Notes under the pieces: model-generated
The model's database searches: none
What the model was told of the DNA's origin: nothing
What the model saw: the letters and a program-made list of their open reading frames with translations, nothing else
Position numbers and translations under genes: made by a program
Shown here: positions 32,880-44,795 of the stretch, one piece after another
Position numbering within the stretch: position 1 is the first letter of the stretch
How the letters are laid out: every line of letters begins with the position of its first letter
Source: Lunularia cruciata
Taxonomy: Eukaryota > Streptophyta > Marchantiopsida > Lunulariales > Lunulariaceae
Assembly (NCBI GenBank): GCA_948567375.1
Contig: OX419756.1
Coordinates: 24,344,552 to 24,408,551 of the forward strand
Length of the DNA stretch: 64,000 nt
Direction: 5' to 3'

Positions 32880-33207
32880 CCTTGCTTTGTCATATGCGCA
32901 ACGATCTTGTCTTTCATGTTTCCAAGTTGAAACCCTTTGTTCCTAACCCCTCTTCTTTTTCCTCTCGAGTCCAACTTCCTCCTCCCCCTATCCCTATCAA
33001 TGATCATGAGGAGTACAAAGTTAATCGTATCCTTGCGCGTCGCCACATCCAACAAGGACGCCGACAACATACGGAGTACAAGGTCCTTTGGAAAGAGTAT
33101 CCCCTTCATGATGCCACATGGGAACCTCTTTCTCACCTCCAGAATGCACAAACGGCCATCCAAGATTTTGAACAACAAGGACGTCACCAACTAGCAATGG
33201 GGGAATA
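32880..33207 (+). pseudogene. C chromodomain
   Basis: After FHVSKLKPFVPNP, a conserved end of chromovirus integrases, comes EYKVNRILARRHIQQGRR, TEYKVLWKEYPLHDATWEP and LQNAQTAIQDF: the beta strands, the aromatic W-positions and the C-terminal helix of a chromodomain. Such domains bind methylated histone H3 and steer insertion in chromoviruses. It is open in this copy. Confidence 0.88.
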
Positions 33208-33618
33208 TGTAACAATATGGAGTTTAGCGACGTAGTTAGTAAGGCTAACAAAGTAGAGAATAAGCCAAATTAGCCTAGAATATTCTAGAAGCATCTAGGA
33301 AGCTTCTTAGGAAGCTTCCCAACTAGTTAACTTGTGCCCCAAGCAGGAAGCTTCTATAAGCTTTTAACTAGCTTAGCTTGCACCCCAAGTAGGCAGCTTC
33401 TAGAAGGAAACTTCTTGAGAAGCTTCCTAGTTAACTTGGCTTGCACTCTAAGAAAGTGGCTCAAGGAAGCTTCTTGAGAAGCTTCTCAAGGGCTTTGTAT
33501 GTTACCTATAAATACCAAAGCCAAAGCTCATGCTAGGCATTCAGAGTTTTCCCTCATTCAAGTGTCTCAATGTGAGTTTCCATTCTCCTATTTCTCTCCT
33601 TGATCTTGGTCTTTTACA
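33208..33618 (+). repeat. C 3' LTR
   Basis: 411 bp, TGTAACAATATGG to CTTTTACA, preceded by the purine tract atgggggaata. A TATA element (TATAAATA) is at 33507-33514. It contains repeated aagctt-containing stretches. A related 473-bp LTR lies in the opposite orientation at 37520-37992. Confidence 0.85.
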
Positions 33619-34930
33619 ACAAGAGATAGTTAAAGAAGTAGTGGTGAGGGTGAAAGCAATTCTTGGAAAAATGTTTGAGTGTCAATTGGAGGAATTGGGA
33701 GTGCATGAGTTGAAGTTTTTGGTGCAAGAGACAAGGAAGAAGGAAGCAAAAGACATAGAGTTGAATAAATTATTGATTTTCTTAAGAGATCAAGTAGATA
33801 AGAAAATGTTAGAAGTAGGAAACAGCATGTGTCTCGAATTAGATTTAGTATATTCAGATTTAGAGAGACTTTGGAGTAGTGTGAAGGGAGATAAGAAGTC
33901 TGAAGTAGCAAACATAGGAGTGCAAGTGTCTTCAGATTAATTACCTGAGACAATAGAGAAGAATGGGTTAGAAGATAAAGACATAGATAGATTACACATG
34001 GTCTTAATTATAGAATGTAGTGGAGAAGTGATAGAATTGGTAGAAGGTGTAGTAGAAGAAGATAGACTCAAAGAAGGAGGAGTGATAGGAGCCAAAGTTT
34101 GGAAGCCAAAGTCAAGGTTGACATCAGATTGGAGTAGTAACAATTTTGAGATTTAAAGAGGCAGAGATGAAGAAGTGCATTGTCATTTTGGATCTATAGG
34201 TTGGTAAAGTTGTTGTAGAGCGGTATAGTTGCTAGTTAATTGTCAAAGTGCTCAGCCTATTTAAAGGATGCATTCACAATTTTATGTTGTTAAGTATTCA
34301 TAATTTTTGAAGATAGATAAAGCAAAGTGTTGAGTTTGGTGCTCGTTGCTTGAGCTTAATTCCAAGTATCAAGTTTGTGTTTGTATTTCTAAGTGTGTGG
34401 AGAATTTTGAAGTGAAATCAGTGTGCTTGTTGGATGTTGGATCCGCAGCCTTGATCTTCATTCTGTGTGTTTGATCCTGAGTGAAGTGCAATTGAAGCAA
34501 TGTATTGAAAGATTTGAGAGGAATTGTAGTGTTGGTAGTGTTTTGCATTTGTGAGTGCAACTTTCATGTGAAGCAATTTTTTGTTGAGGAAATTGTGCCT
34601 TCAGTGGAGTGATGGAACACAATTTTAAGGAAAACTCATTTTGCAATGAAGTAGCCATCTTTGGGAGAATCAGGATCATCACAATCAAAGTTGGTTTGGA
34701 AAGATTGGAGAAGTATTATGATTATGGAGTGTTAATTTGTGATGAGACTGCAAATTAGTGCTTGTTACTCTCTTTTGGGTGTGGTTTCTACCAAAGAGTC
34801 TAAAAAAAACTCAAGAAGAACTAAATTGTTATTTTTTGCTTTGTGTTTGACCATTTTTGACTCATATCTCTATGAGAACAAACTCTATATACCTGATTAT
34901 CACAAAAGTGATACTTGTTGGGTTGGCACA
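33619..34930 (+). mobile_element. X1: 3' fragment of family X (coiled-coil tail plus LTR)
   Basis: 33620-33940 encodes KEVVVRVKAILGK and HELKFLVQETRKKEAKDIEL, a helical segment that is homologous to 61437-61700 and to 62779-62979 (minus). The non-coding part from about 34150 (gtgctcagcctatttaaagg, then cttgttactctcttttgggtgtgg) matches the X LTRs at 61840-62610 and 58020-58740. The left side abuts the C LTR and the right side the N3 fragment. Confidence 0.75.
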
Positions 34931-36604
34931 AAATGCACTTAGACTCACTCTTTCCTCCAAGTGGTGTAGGTTTTTGGATCCTCTCAAAACTCTCTTCAAA
35001 TTCTATTCTAAACTTTCTTTTTCTCAAATCCACCCCTAAAATCACCTCAAACCCTTACGGAACCTTGCATAGCCTCAATTCCACTCCTAGTGACCCTCCA
35101 TGTTCCCAAGATGAGTCTAAACACTCAAACATGCTTTTTGTTGCTCTCACACTCCTCATGCATGAGATCTCAACTTTGCAAAATTGATCCTTCCTCACAA
35201 TGTCACTCAAATCTCTCAATTGGTATGTCACGGTCCTCTAAATTTTTCACACTTGATCACAACTCTAGCGCATCCCTCTTTGCAAAATTTTAGATCTTTT
35301 CATTTGGCCATTTGGCCTAGGCACCTTCCTGTTAAATATAAATGTTCAGATTTGGTCTAAAAACCACTCCCCTCACTTTAAAAACTCATTACTCCTTATG
35401 CAAGAATAATCTCTCTCTAATTTCTACACCAAAAGGTAGGATACAATGCATTGAAGTTTCTTGGAAAGATTCAAAACAGTCCATTGAAAATTGAAGAAAT
35501 GATAGACGGTGTACAATTTTCTAAAGAGCATACAATTGCAAGAGCAGTATACCCTATCAACTTTCAAAAATTATAGCTCAATGTGCATAGTAGTTCACAA
35601 TAATTTTAAGTGTGCTAATTGAAGGATAACCCAAGCTAATATGTGTAAAAATTTCAAGTCCATATCTCAAACTTGAGATTTTGTCCAAAATCACCGTAAT
35701 CTCCAAATTTTGCAATCCACCTCACACAATCTCTCCAAATCCTCTTATGTGTACAAGATATACAAAATCACCTTAAAGACACCATAATGAACTATAGGGT
35801 ATAAAAATGGGTCTTGGTTCTTTAACATAAGTTTAGCACTTTCATCTCCTAATGTTCTCTCCAAGTGAGCTCTCATAACCTCCTTCTGTCTAATATAAAA
35901 TTGTATGCGGAACATTATCTTGCCTTATAGAGAGGTCCTCGCAACGGAACCAAGAATATGAATCACTCTGTCTCTCACTTAGGATGAATCTATGATGGCT
36001 ATTATGGTAGCTCACCATGGACTAAGAAGGCAAAGAACCCCAACTCCAAGACTCAAGACATTGCTCATTAGAGAATTCAATAAGAGAGAGATATTGCAAA
36101 TGAAAAGATGATGAGTACCTCCTCACCCCTTGTTTATATACTTGTGAAATAGTTACGCACCAAAGTTACTAATTACTAGAGTAACTCAAGTTACTAGACT
36201 AAAAGTCAAATAAAGTCAAAAAGCTAAAGGAATATCCATATTCATGGGAATATTCTCCTAAGCATATGGTCTTATCTTGACCCAACCCCTAAGTCAAGGA
36301 TTCCTTCACATGGACCATCCTTGGACTATCAAAGAATCTGAAACATAAAGGCTTGTGGGTCCAAGAGTTCTTAACTTTCTTCAAAGCCACACACCAAGTC
36401 AATACACTAGAATCCAAAATAGTGGTGCTCATATTTTCCACTTCCTCTAAAGTAAGGTCCTCTCTACTTTAGCTATGACTAAATTTAGCTAATCATGACT
36501 AATATAAAACTATCCTTTATCTTTATATAAATAATATTTCTCAAGTACTTGTAATACCAAACTAAATATTACAATACCACACACATGCACAAATGGGTGT
36601 TACA
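34931..36604 (-). mobile_element. N3: 5' fragment of an N-family element
   Basis: Minus strand. 35957-36604 is a diverged N LTR (ends read TGTAACACCC on the minus strand at 36604). The part to its left matches the N leader, including a decayed zinc-knuckle frame (PTPLGGKSESKC near 34940), and breaks off inside that frame. Gag and pol are absent. It is clearly older than N1 and N2. Confidence 0.85.
35957..36604 (-). repeat. N3 5' LTR
   Basis: 648 bp, with many substitutions and small deletions relative to the N1 and N2 LTRs but the same ends and TATA region. Confidence 0.85.
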
Positions 36605-37519
36605 ATACCTTGTTGTTATACCACAAGAGGGGGCAGATGACAAAATGGGAAAATCCTCTTGATGAATCAATTCCTATTAACATCCTAAGCATCCAAGGAC
36701 CCTTGGATTGCATGTGTACATATGGCAATTGTGAATGTATATCATTGGGAATTCTAGATGAGTGAGTTTTAGATGAGGTTGACAGTCCTTGTTCGACAAG
36801 AAACAAAGTTGAGCAACACTCCCATACTTCATGAGCAACCAAGAATCATTTAAGAGGGAATGGAGTACCAAGAGAAGAGGAGAATCAAAGAGAGGGAGAG
36901 AATTATGAATTTTATAGGGAGGAGCTAACTAGAGATTCCTCCAAGGAGAAAGAAGAGTGCAATAATACTAAAGAAACATCCAATGAGAAGGAAGTTGATT
37001 CTCAAAAGAGGAGAAGGAACTCAAAAGCTTCCAAGATAGCCCTTGTACTCACACTTGGTCTGAATTCATTGTCGTAGAATCTAGCATCTTACATGAAACT
37101 GAGAATTGAATCAGTAGAATCAAAGGAGAGATGTAAAATAGCATAGATTGAAGCTGTGCAAGTGGTAGATCTTGAGAAACACAAGAGAGAAGTAGAGTCA
37201 AACAAGATCTTAAAGGTAGAGAAAATTAGGTCCAAAGTAGAGAAGTTCCAAATCAAGAAGAGTGAGGCCAAATCAAAATGCTTTTATGCCATGACACTTA
37301 GATGAAACATGTCCATGGTTCTCTATAATTACTGCCGGAAATACCAAGGGTTCCTCAGACAAGGTGATTGCATCTGGAAAATTATGCCCACAATGTGAGG
37401 TGATGAACTATGTGAAATGATGCTTAGGTAATACTCGGACACAAAAATCCCAATGGTTTGGTGGAAATAGATTTGGTGGTCCATAAATTCCATCCATCCC
37501 AGTCCTACTCTAATACCAA
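36605..37519 (-). mobile_element. F: leader and decayed internal part of a chromovirus
   Basis: On the minus strand, right after the LTR, TTGGTATTAGAGTAGG (about 37504-37519) matches the initiator-Met primer site TGGTATCAGAGC with a change. Further left no conserved domain was recognised; open stretches at 37329-37538 and 37089-37271 are short and unassigned. The part 36605-37300 may belong to another relic. Confidence 0.55.
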
Positions 37520-37992
37520 TGTAAAAGATCAAGACCAAGGAGGGAAATAGGAGAATGGAAGATCACATTGGGACACTTGAGTAGGAAACTTCAAATGCCT
37601 AGCATGAGCTTTGGCTTTGGTATTTATAGGGAGCATACAAGGCTCTTGAAAAGCTTCACAAGAAGCTTCTTTGAGCCATTTTCTTGGAGTGCAAGCCAAG
37701 TTAATTGAGAAGCTTCTCACTAAGCTTTCTTTTGTAAGTTGTCTACTTGGCTTACAAGCTAAGCTAGTTGGAAGCTTCTAGAAGTTATCTACTTGGGGCG
37801 CAAGCTAAGCTAGCTGGAGAGCTTCCCAAGAAGATTCCTCCTTGAAGTTACCACTTGGCAAGCACGTTACCCAATACTTGTGAAGTACAAAGTAGCTTCC
37901 TAGATATTTCAAGAATATTTTAGGCTAATTTGGCCCATTTGCTACTTTTTTTAGCCTTGACTAACTTTGTCGCTAAACTCCATATTGTTACA
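37520..37992 (-). repeat. F 5' LTR (same family as the C LTR)
   Basis: 473 bp; minus strand starts TGTAACAATATGGAG and ends CTTTTACA next to the primer site. It is longer than the C LTR because of extra aagctt-rich stretches. Confidence 0.85.
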
Positions 37993-40554
37993 CATTATTT
38001 TCATCCTCTTGGTAGTACCTAATGGCAAAAAAATGCTCTATGAATGAGAGATATGATAAGAACAAAATATTTGTTATGGATTATCCCTCTATGAGTGTCC
38101 TTCTCCCGAGTGCATGCAAACTCCATGCATAGTGGTACGTGTAAACATGTAATCAAATAATCACACAAAAAATTAAAAATTCACACGATAAAACATGAAG
38201 CCAAGCAAACAAAGCCTAACTACCATGCAAACCAAGCATGATGGCCGTGCAAACCAAGTATGCAGTGTCATGTTATGGTTTGCATAATCCATGAAAAAGT
38301 AAACTAGTGTGGTTTATCTCCATAAAGATGGAGTAGATTGTATGACGGATCCCATGGTTGAGCTATTGCCATGTGAGAAATTTATGCATATGTATATGAT
38401 TGACTATATGATTATGGTCTTGTACTCTTTGAGTGCTCTTGTGTATATAGTTGGTAGAGAGTTGAGAGAGAGGAGTGTGTTTAGCTTGAAGAGTCTTGAG
38501 CAAGAGGAGGAGGAGGTTGGGAGTGAGAGTTGTAGTAGAGCATAAACATCAGAGCATTGGAGGAAGCGTTTGTGCAAGAGATATCCCATGCTCATGATCT
38601 ACCACTCCCAAATCCTTTTCTCATCAAGCTTTAGATTCTACACCCTGATGGCTTATGGGACTGGATGGTGGCACATTTTGGGGTGGTATTCATGAAGTTG
38701 ATGATGGAAAACCTTGATCTTGTTGTTCTTTTGGTGCTTACTTATGAGCAAGTCTAAGATTTCACAATCTATGTGCTCTGGTAGATGGAGAATGACTTAA
38801 TTTTGCTCATGAACTTCAAGGTGCTTACTTATGAGCAAGTCTAGGATTTGACAATCTATGTGCTATGATAGATGGAGAATGACTTAATTTCACTCATGAG
38901 CTTCAAGGTGGAGTTGTAGGATCCATTTATCAAAAATAGAAACTAAATAACAAAAAAGTGAAAGTGATTGGGTCCTAAGAGAAGAAATTTGGAGTTTTTG
39001 ACCATCTAAGGAGTTTGGGGAGAGCATTCAAAGATAGGAGACTATGGTTGGAGAGAAGAGCTAACAAGCTATAATTGAAAAGAGAAACAAGGGAATTGAT
39101 TAGATTTTGAGTGGATTAGGGTCAATTGAAATAGTGGGGATCAAATTCTCACTCAGATGTGAAAACAAGAGAATCTTGAGAGCTATATCATATCTTTTCA
39201 TGATCTATCAATGGAATTACTAAATTAATGAAGCTTTTACTTTATTGAGCTCAATAAATTCTACTTTTGATTCAACCTCAAATTAGATCTGATCAATTGA
39301 AGTTGGAGTATTGGAAATCAAGTTGTTGAGGAGAAGATTATGATCAGGTTTGGGTGATTCTGATTGCTTCTAAGGATGTGGTTTAAATCAAACTATGAAA
39401 TTTTCTAGCATTTTTGTTGGTGAGGTCTTATATCTATGTGAAATGATTTTATGTAGATTTCTAAAATAAAGAATTCAAGGTCTTGGATCAAGCATACTTA
39501 GGTTCTTAAAGCTCACAAGTTAGCTCAGTTCATGAATCGATCCATATCTAGGATTCAAGATTGGATTGAGCCATCAAACTTGACAAGGGTTTGGAAAAGA
39601 GCACAAATGGCCGTTGTAGAAGTTGTTTTGGCTCATAGTCCATAGAGAGTGAGAACTGAGGCTATAAGTTCCACTAAAAATACTTTTGTAAGCTCAATAT
39701 AAGTATTTCAATCTTCGATCACTACTACATGCCAAATCCTCCATTTTTGTGACTATGATTGAAGATTTCAGGTTATTGGAGTGGCTTTGATGACTATATG
39801 TATTTCTGATCTAGAAATCTGTTGCCACTTGCCAAGATTCAAGGGCAAACCCTCAATTAGGGATTCAAAAGTGAGGCAAAAACTTGCAAAAGATCAAGTT
39901 TGAGACATTTTCAAGGGAGATGTAATGATCAGATTGTTTCTTATTTCATATTGTTGAAAAGCTTGTTTTATAGGTTTTCCATTAATCATATAACACTTGA
40001 ATCCAATTCATAAAAGAAAGTTATGTCCATATAAGTTGCACAAAATTTTCCCCATCAAAAAGACACATAATTCTTCACTTGGATTAGGAATTGGTTGAAA
40101 TCTAGAGTACATATTGGAGGGAGCTTGGAGTAAAGATTAAAATCAGCTTGAAGATAAGGCAAGAAGGCTCTGAAGCTCATTTTTTTGACAAAAGGCACAA
40201 AGAGTTGTTGTTGACTTCTTGTGCTTGCATGCCTATTTGTATGCCCAATTGACTTGGATTGGTGTGGGTATTGCACTTAGGTTCCTTCCTTATAAATGTA
40301 CTATTTTTTTCTCCTTGTTAATGTTAGAAGTGATGACCAATAGACCAAGAGTGTGTGTTGTGATGATAGGTAAGGTTGCTCGTTACTCTCTTACCCAATA
40401 GAAAAAATACTAGAAAAAAGAGTAAAAGGTTCCAATGACAATCAAAACATGTGCTAAGACTAGTGGTGACACATTCACACATGGCCTTTCATCCATAACC
40501 TCTATAACTAGGCACCCAATGTTTTTCCAAAGAGAGAAAAGAAAAGTACAATAG
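37993..40554. other. AT-rich stretch, probable decayed retroelement leader; one tandem duplication
   Basis: No domain recognised on either strand. 38733-38819 and 38820-38907 are imperfect tandem copies (87 bp, ggtgcttacttatgagcaag...). The position directly upstream of the gag-like relic at 40835 suggests LTR and leader sequence of that element, but I found no second LTR copy in the window. Confidence 0.45.
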
Positions 40555-42960
40555 TTGGTGGACTCGACGTGAAACTTCTAGTGTGGAGAGCAAGAAAAGA
40601 GATTGTTGGTGGACATGGATAGGAGATCTAACAAGATTATAGGAGATCTGAGTGCTAGTAGCTCTACAAAGGTACTCACATTACAGCTTAATCCAGCTAT
40701 AGCGCAAATGTTCCAAGCATTTGCATTGTATATGTAGCAACACCAACTTGCAGAACATAAGGAGGCATTCGCTACTAAAGTACCTAAAGTATTACTGAAG
40801 GAAGATGGAGCTCAACAAGCTTCCTGAATAGGGGATGATACACACATTCAGGTTTGCAGTTATCCCAAAGCTTTGTGTACACATGAAGGAGATCATTCAA
40901 GCTCATGGAGACAATTGGGAGAGATTTTCTTTTTATCTGAAAGAGGAGTACTACTTGGAGGATGCATATAGGGTAACAAAGAAGTCATTGATGGATTGGA
41001 TGAACAAAACTGCCAAGGAGCTGAGTGCAACTGAATTATTTTGGGAGTTTGAGAGATAATATTCACAATTGTCTCAAATGGAGAAGCTCACAATTGAGAG
41101 TGACAGGTGGAATTGTTCCTTCAATCATCAAAAAATGAGTTACAAAGAGAGTTAGAGGTTTTGCTAGAGGATGGGAAAAATGAGAGTGGGTTGACATTTG
41201 ATTGGAGGAACGTGTTAGAAGTGGTGAATATTCTTGCCAAGCAAGAATACCGTAGAGGAAAAGTGGTGGTAAGATTAGAAGAAATACCACCAATGGTTGC
41301 ATGGGCTCCAAGACAACTAGTGACACCTATTGCCATAACATCAATTGTCCCTAATCCAATTTTCACCTCTCCATTACCAAAAACCACCATCAATGATTTT
41401 GGTGAAATGGATGAGAGACTTGCAAATCAAGTTGGCAAGGTTGGAGGAGAAAGGAAGCAGTTAAAAGACCAGAATGATGACAAAGCAAGGCTATGTACAA
41501 AGCTGCATTTGGTGTGATGGTATTAAACACACCAGAAAGGATTATAGGGACTTTGCTAATACTATTCGACAAAGAGTGGTTTTTTGGAAAGATGGGAAGC
41601 TTGCATTGAAAGATAAGGGGGAAATCATGAAAACCAATTTCAGGAAAGGGAGAATGTGGAAGTTGTTGGAGGATATTTTATCACTACAAGCTACCATATC
41701 AGTTGAGATTGCTACCTACGGAGTAGAGGTAGGAGGAAATGGAGAGGAAGCATTCTTGAAGCATGTAGATAAGGGAAGCATATGGAGCAATACTCTACAT
41801 ACAATGGAGAAGGGGAAAACCACAAGAGGAGAACTATTGTGGTCTGCTACAGAAATCAGGAATGCTACTCAATTGGCTGATCCAGTGGGTACTATATCTA
41901 TTCATGCATACTTGACAAGAAACCAACATGAAGCTCTCATCAAAGAAAAATGAAAGATAGAAGACGTAGAGCTTGGTGATGAAATATCAACTCAAAAAAG
42001 GCAATTGAGGGGAGATAGGCTCCGTCAAGAGGGTTCTCCCCCCAAGGCAACGATTGGTACCTTTGCAGGAGGAGGTCATGGAGGATACTTTCCCTTCTGA
42101 TTCTGACAAATGAGTGAAGGGAAAAGGGAAGGAGAAGAATTAACCACCCACTTACAAGCTTCAATTGGATATCAAAGTAACTACAAACCTGAAAGAAGAA
42201 CTAGAAGAGAGAGTACTCAATGCCAAGGTTGAGTTTACTCTTGAGAGATCCTTGGGATTGCCAAGAAGGAGTTTCATGTCATCATGGAATCCATCAAGTG
42301 CAAGCGGTAGTTGACAAGAGAAATTGTTGTATCAAATGCTATTGATACCACGGTTACAAAAGAAGAAGAGATAGAGTTGGCTCGATGCTGCAATAACCAT
42401 GAGGTCAGATTTGTAGATGATGAGTGTGATGATGGTGGGATCTCTAGTCACTATACTAGAGGGTATAGGGCCGGAGCTATCATTGAAACCTTGGTCAAGA
42501 TTTGCAACATCACAAATCTTGTGATTGCTCTTATTGATCACGAATCATAAATCAATGTTATTTCCAAGGAGCTCTACAAGCGTGGGTAATCGCCAATTGA
42601 TACAAAGCATGGTTGGGTGATCAGTGCAACAAAAAATACCAAGGGAGAGCTCTATGGTGTCTATCCAGAAGTGAGTGTGAAGGTTGGGGATGTAGTTATC
42701 CAAAAATTTCTTTGTTCAAGAGAGTACATCATACTTGATGATCCTTGGACAACCGTTCACTATAGTGGTGAGGATGGAGACCAACATCTTTGGTGACGGT
42801 TTTGCCTATGTTTTGATAAGAAGCCAATATGGCAAGTAAGCGATACAATTCCCTATTTTATTGGTAAACCATGAACGCAACCGAGATTACTTGAGGAGTG
42901 GTACTCTATCTAAAGTGACGGTGGAGTTCAAGGATTTTCTCCAAGTACCACTATAGGGTG
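40555..42960 (+). pseudogene. E: Gag-protease relic of a further Ty3/gypsy lineage
   Basis: Plus strand with many stops. Gag-like helices (MKEIIQAHGDNWERFSFYL, near 40870) are followed by CIWCDGIKHTRKDYRDFA near 41500, an altered knuckle whose last ligand is Y, then FWKDGKLALKDKG. The protease is recognisable near 42515-42600: LVIALIDHESEINVISKELY, the DHGSE-type active site with E in place of G, then HGWVISATKNTKGELYG and DDPW. Nothing after the protease is recognised. A different lineage from H, D, N and C. Confidence 0.65.
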
Positions 42961-44795
42961 AGAATATATTGGTACATCAGAGAATGTGCTCTCGCTTTAG
43001 AAAGAGTACCTTATGTACAAGAGTGATGAGGTTTTCTGAGAGTGTGTTTAGTATGTACACACAACTTGCCGCTCTGCACAAATGGGAGTGGAAAGTTGTG
43101 CAAAAACAAGAAAAAGAACTAAAAAGAGTGGTGTTGGAGGATCCTCTAATGAAGAGCAAGGGGAGTTCGCAAGGGAACACAAGAAAGGAGACATATTGTG
43201 AACCAGAGCAATTGTGGTGGTGATGTTAGGTTTGCAAGTTGGATTAGTTTTAGCTCTCTTCTTAGTGAATGTCATTAGCATAAATTAAATTTAAAATCAG
43301 ACCGTGAGATCATTTCAAAATCAGGCAACAATGTGAAATTAATATTTATGGATAATTACATGAAACACACAATCCCCCTGTAAATTTACGGGTCATGATT
43401 TCAAATTCCCATATAACTTTTATGGGTATAGCAAAGGGTACTCATAAAGCATTTATTGAACCCAAGTTTTACTATACATACAAGTTATACCAATTACCCA
43501 TATAAAACTTTATGGAATCTTATAGGCCCATAAACAACGTATCTCCACCCCCGGGTACTAGCTAGCTAATCGACGTCTAAATTAAGTTCCATAATTGACT
43601 GGAATCGTTCATGACCGGCTACCGTATCTACAAGTTGTCCTATGCCCGAGTGTGAGAGTTCACGGGGGGTGTTGGAACTCAGAATAACCCCACCACCTGG
43701 AGACGGCATGCATAAGTTACATGGTTTGTAACTTTCGCTTTTCTAGACTGCCAAAAGTAACAAATGCCGCCTCGTGTTCCTCCATCAAGCACGGAGTTTA
43801 CAAGTACAAAGCCACGTAAACCATTTAGCTGACGTAGATTACATATCCCGTCCTATATCTCCTAACCTATATCTGAGCTACGTCAGACATAGGACAGGAC
43901 ATATTTCTCATACCAATACTAGCGGGGCTTAACCCCATTTGATCCCTTATGTGTACGGCTTGATTATGGAGGTTTTCTATCCTTCGTGTTATCCTCCGCG
44001 GTTGCTTTTTCCCCTTTTCTCCCCGTACAAAGCCTAGTAGCTTTATCTCGAGCTGGATTCCTATCGCAACGTTTTTCCCATGCATTATTCCGCTAGTTTG
44101 CGAATAACTAGTTTGTACTTGTTTTATTGACATGCCAGTATGTGCGGAGACTCATTTCTGTCTTCAGATGAAGCTGGTGTGGGCCTGTAAGTAAAGTAAA
44201 CTGCTGTCCCCAGATACTGTCGGAGGCATAAACGGGTCAAATGCGGATCAGACATCTTCGTCAGCAGACGGTCCTGGCATCTGCTGACGAAGATGTCTGA
44301 TGCTTGGTGTCTAGACTTAGTAGGCATATAGTTACTGTGGTCGAAGTTACAAGGTTGAGAAATTTCACAGTGAACGTGACCGGAACATCGCAAAATGGGT
44401 ACAAATATGTCGCAAACGTAAGTATTAGAATGCAACATGAACCTATTCAAGAGGATCCACCCCGAAGGCTGAAGTTGCCAGTGGCAATCTACTTCATCCC
44501 CGTCGACCACCTCTTAACAGACTACACCGGTCCACTGTACTCTCTGGCATTACCACTAATGTGAAGGTTCTCCTCCTGATCACCCATGAACTTGATTCTC
44601 CTCGAGCTCTCATGTGCAGAAACCACTCAAGTCTCTCGACTGCTCCTAGGCGCAAGAGGGAGGCATTGAAATTTTCTTTTGGAGGCTATCTTGTCGCTGG
44701 GACCACCAAGCCATTCTCCATTGCTATCCTCCTAGACCCATTCATTTGGAATTGATTGATCTTGTCTAGGCGTGCATCGACTGAGCACCTAGGAG
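42961..44795. other. Transition into low-copy DNA upstream of the laccase gene
   Basis: 42969-43223 has a short Lys/Glu-rich frame that may be the end of E. From about 43300 no repeat partner was found in the window. Short open frames at 44304-44564 (plus) and 44124-44510 (minus) overlap on opposite strands and match nothing I recognise. The stretch contains the 22-bp inverted repeat listed separately. The promoter of the laccase gene must lie here, but I cannot assign a TATA element with confidence. Confidence 0.5.
44247..44301. repeat. Perfect 22-bp inverted repeat with 11-base loop
   Basis: Arms 44247-44268 and 44280-44301 are exact reverse complements (core TCAGACATCTTCGTCAGCAG); the loop is cggtcctggca. 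It lies about 500 bp upstream of the laccase start codon. It could be a foldback element end, a cruciform or a transcribed hairpin. Confidence 0.9.

Larger units (their letters stand above)
28877..33618 (+). mobile_element. C: decayed chromovirus (Ty3/gypsy with chromodomain), 5' truncated
   Basis: Reads Gag, protease, RT, RNase H, integrase, chromodomain, purine tract, 3' LTR on the plus strand. The 5' LTR and Gag start are missing at the junction with H. Many stops and frame changes throughout show an old copy. The chromodomain at the integrase end defines the chromovirus clade. Confidence 0.9.

Noticed and set aside
44304-44564. 86-codon open frame upstream of the laccase gene
   Set aside because: No recognised motif, overlaps the inverted repeat and an opposite-strand frame, and no splice link to the laccase exons was evident.
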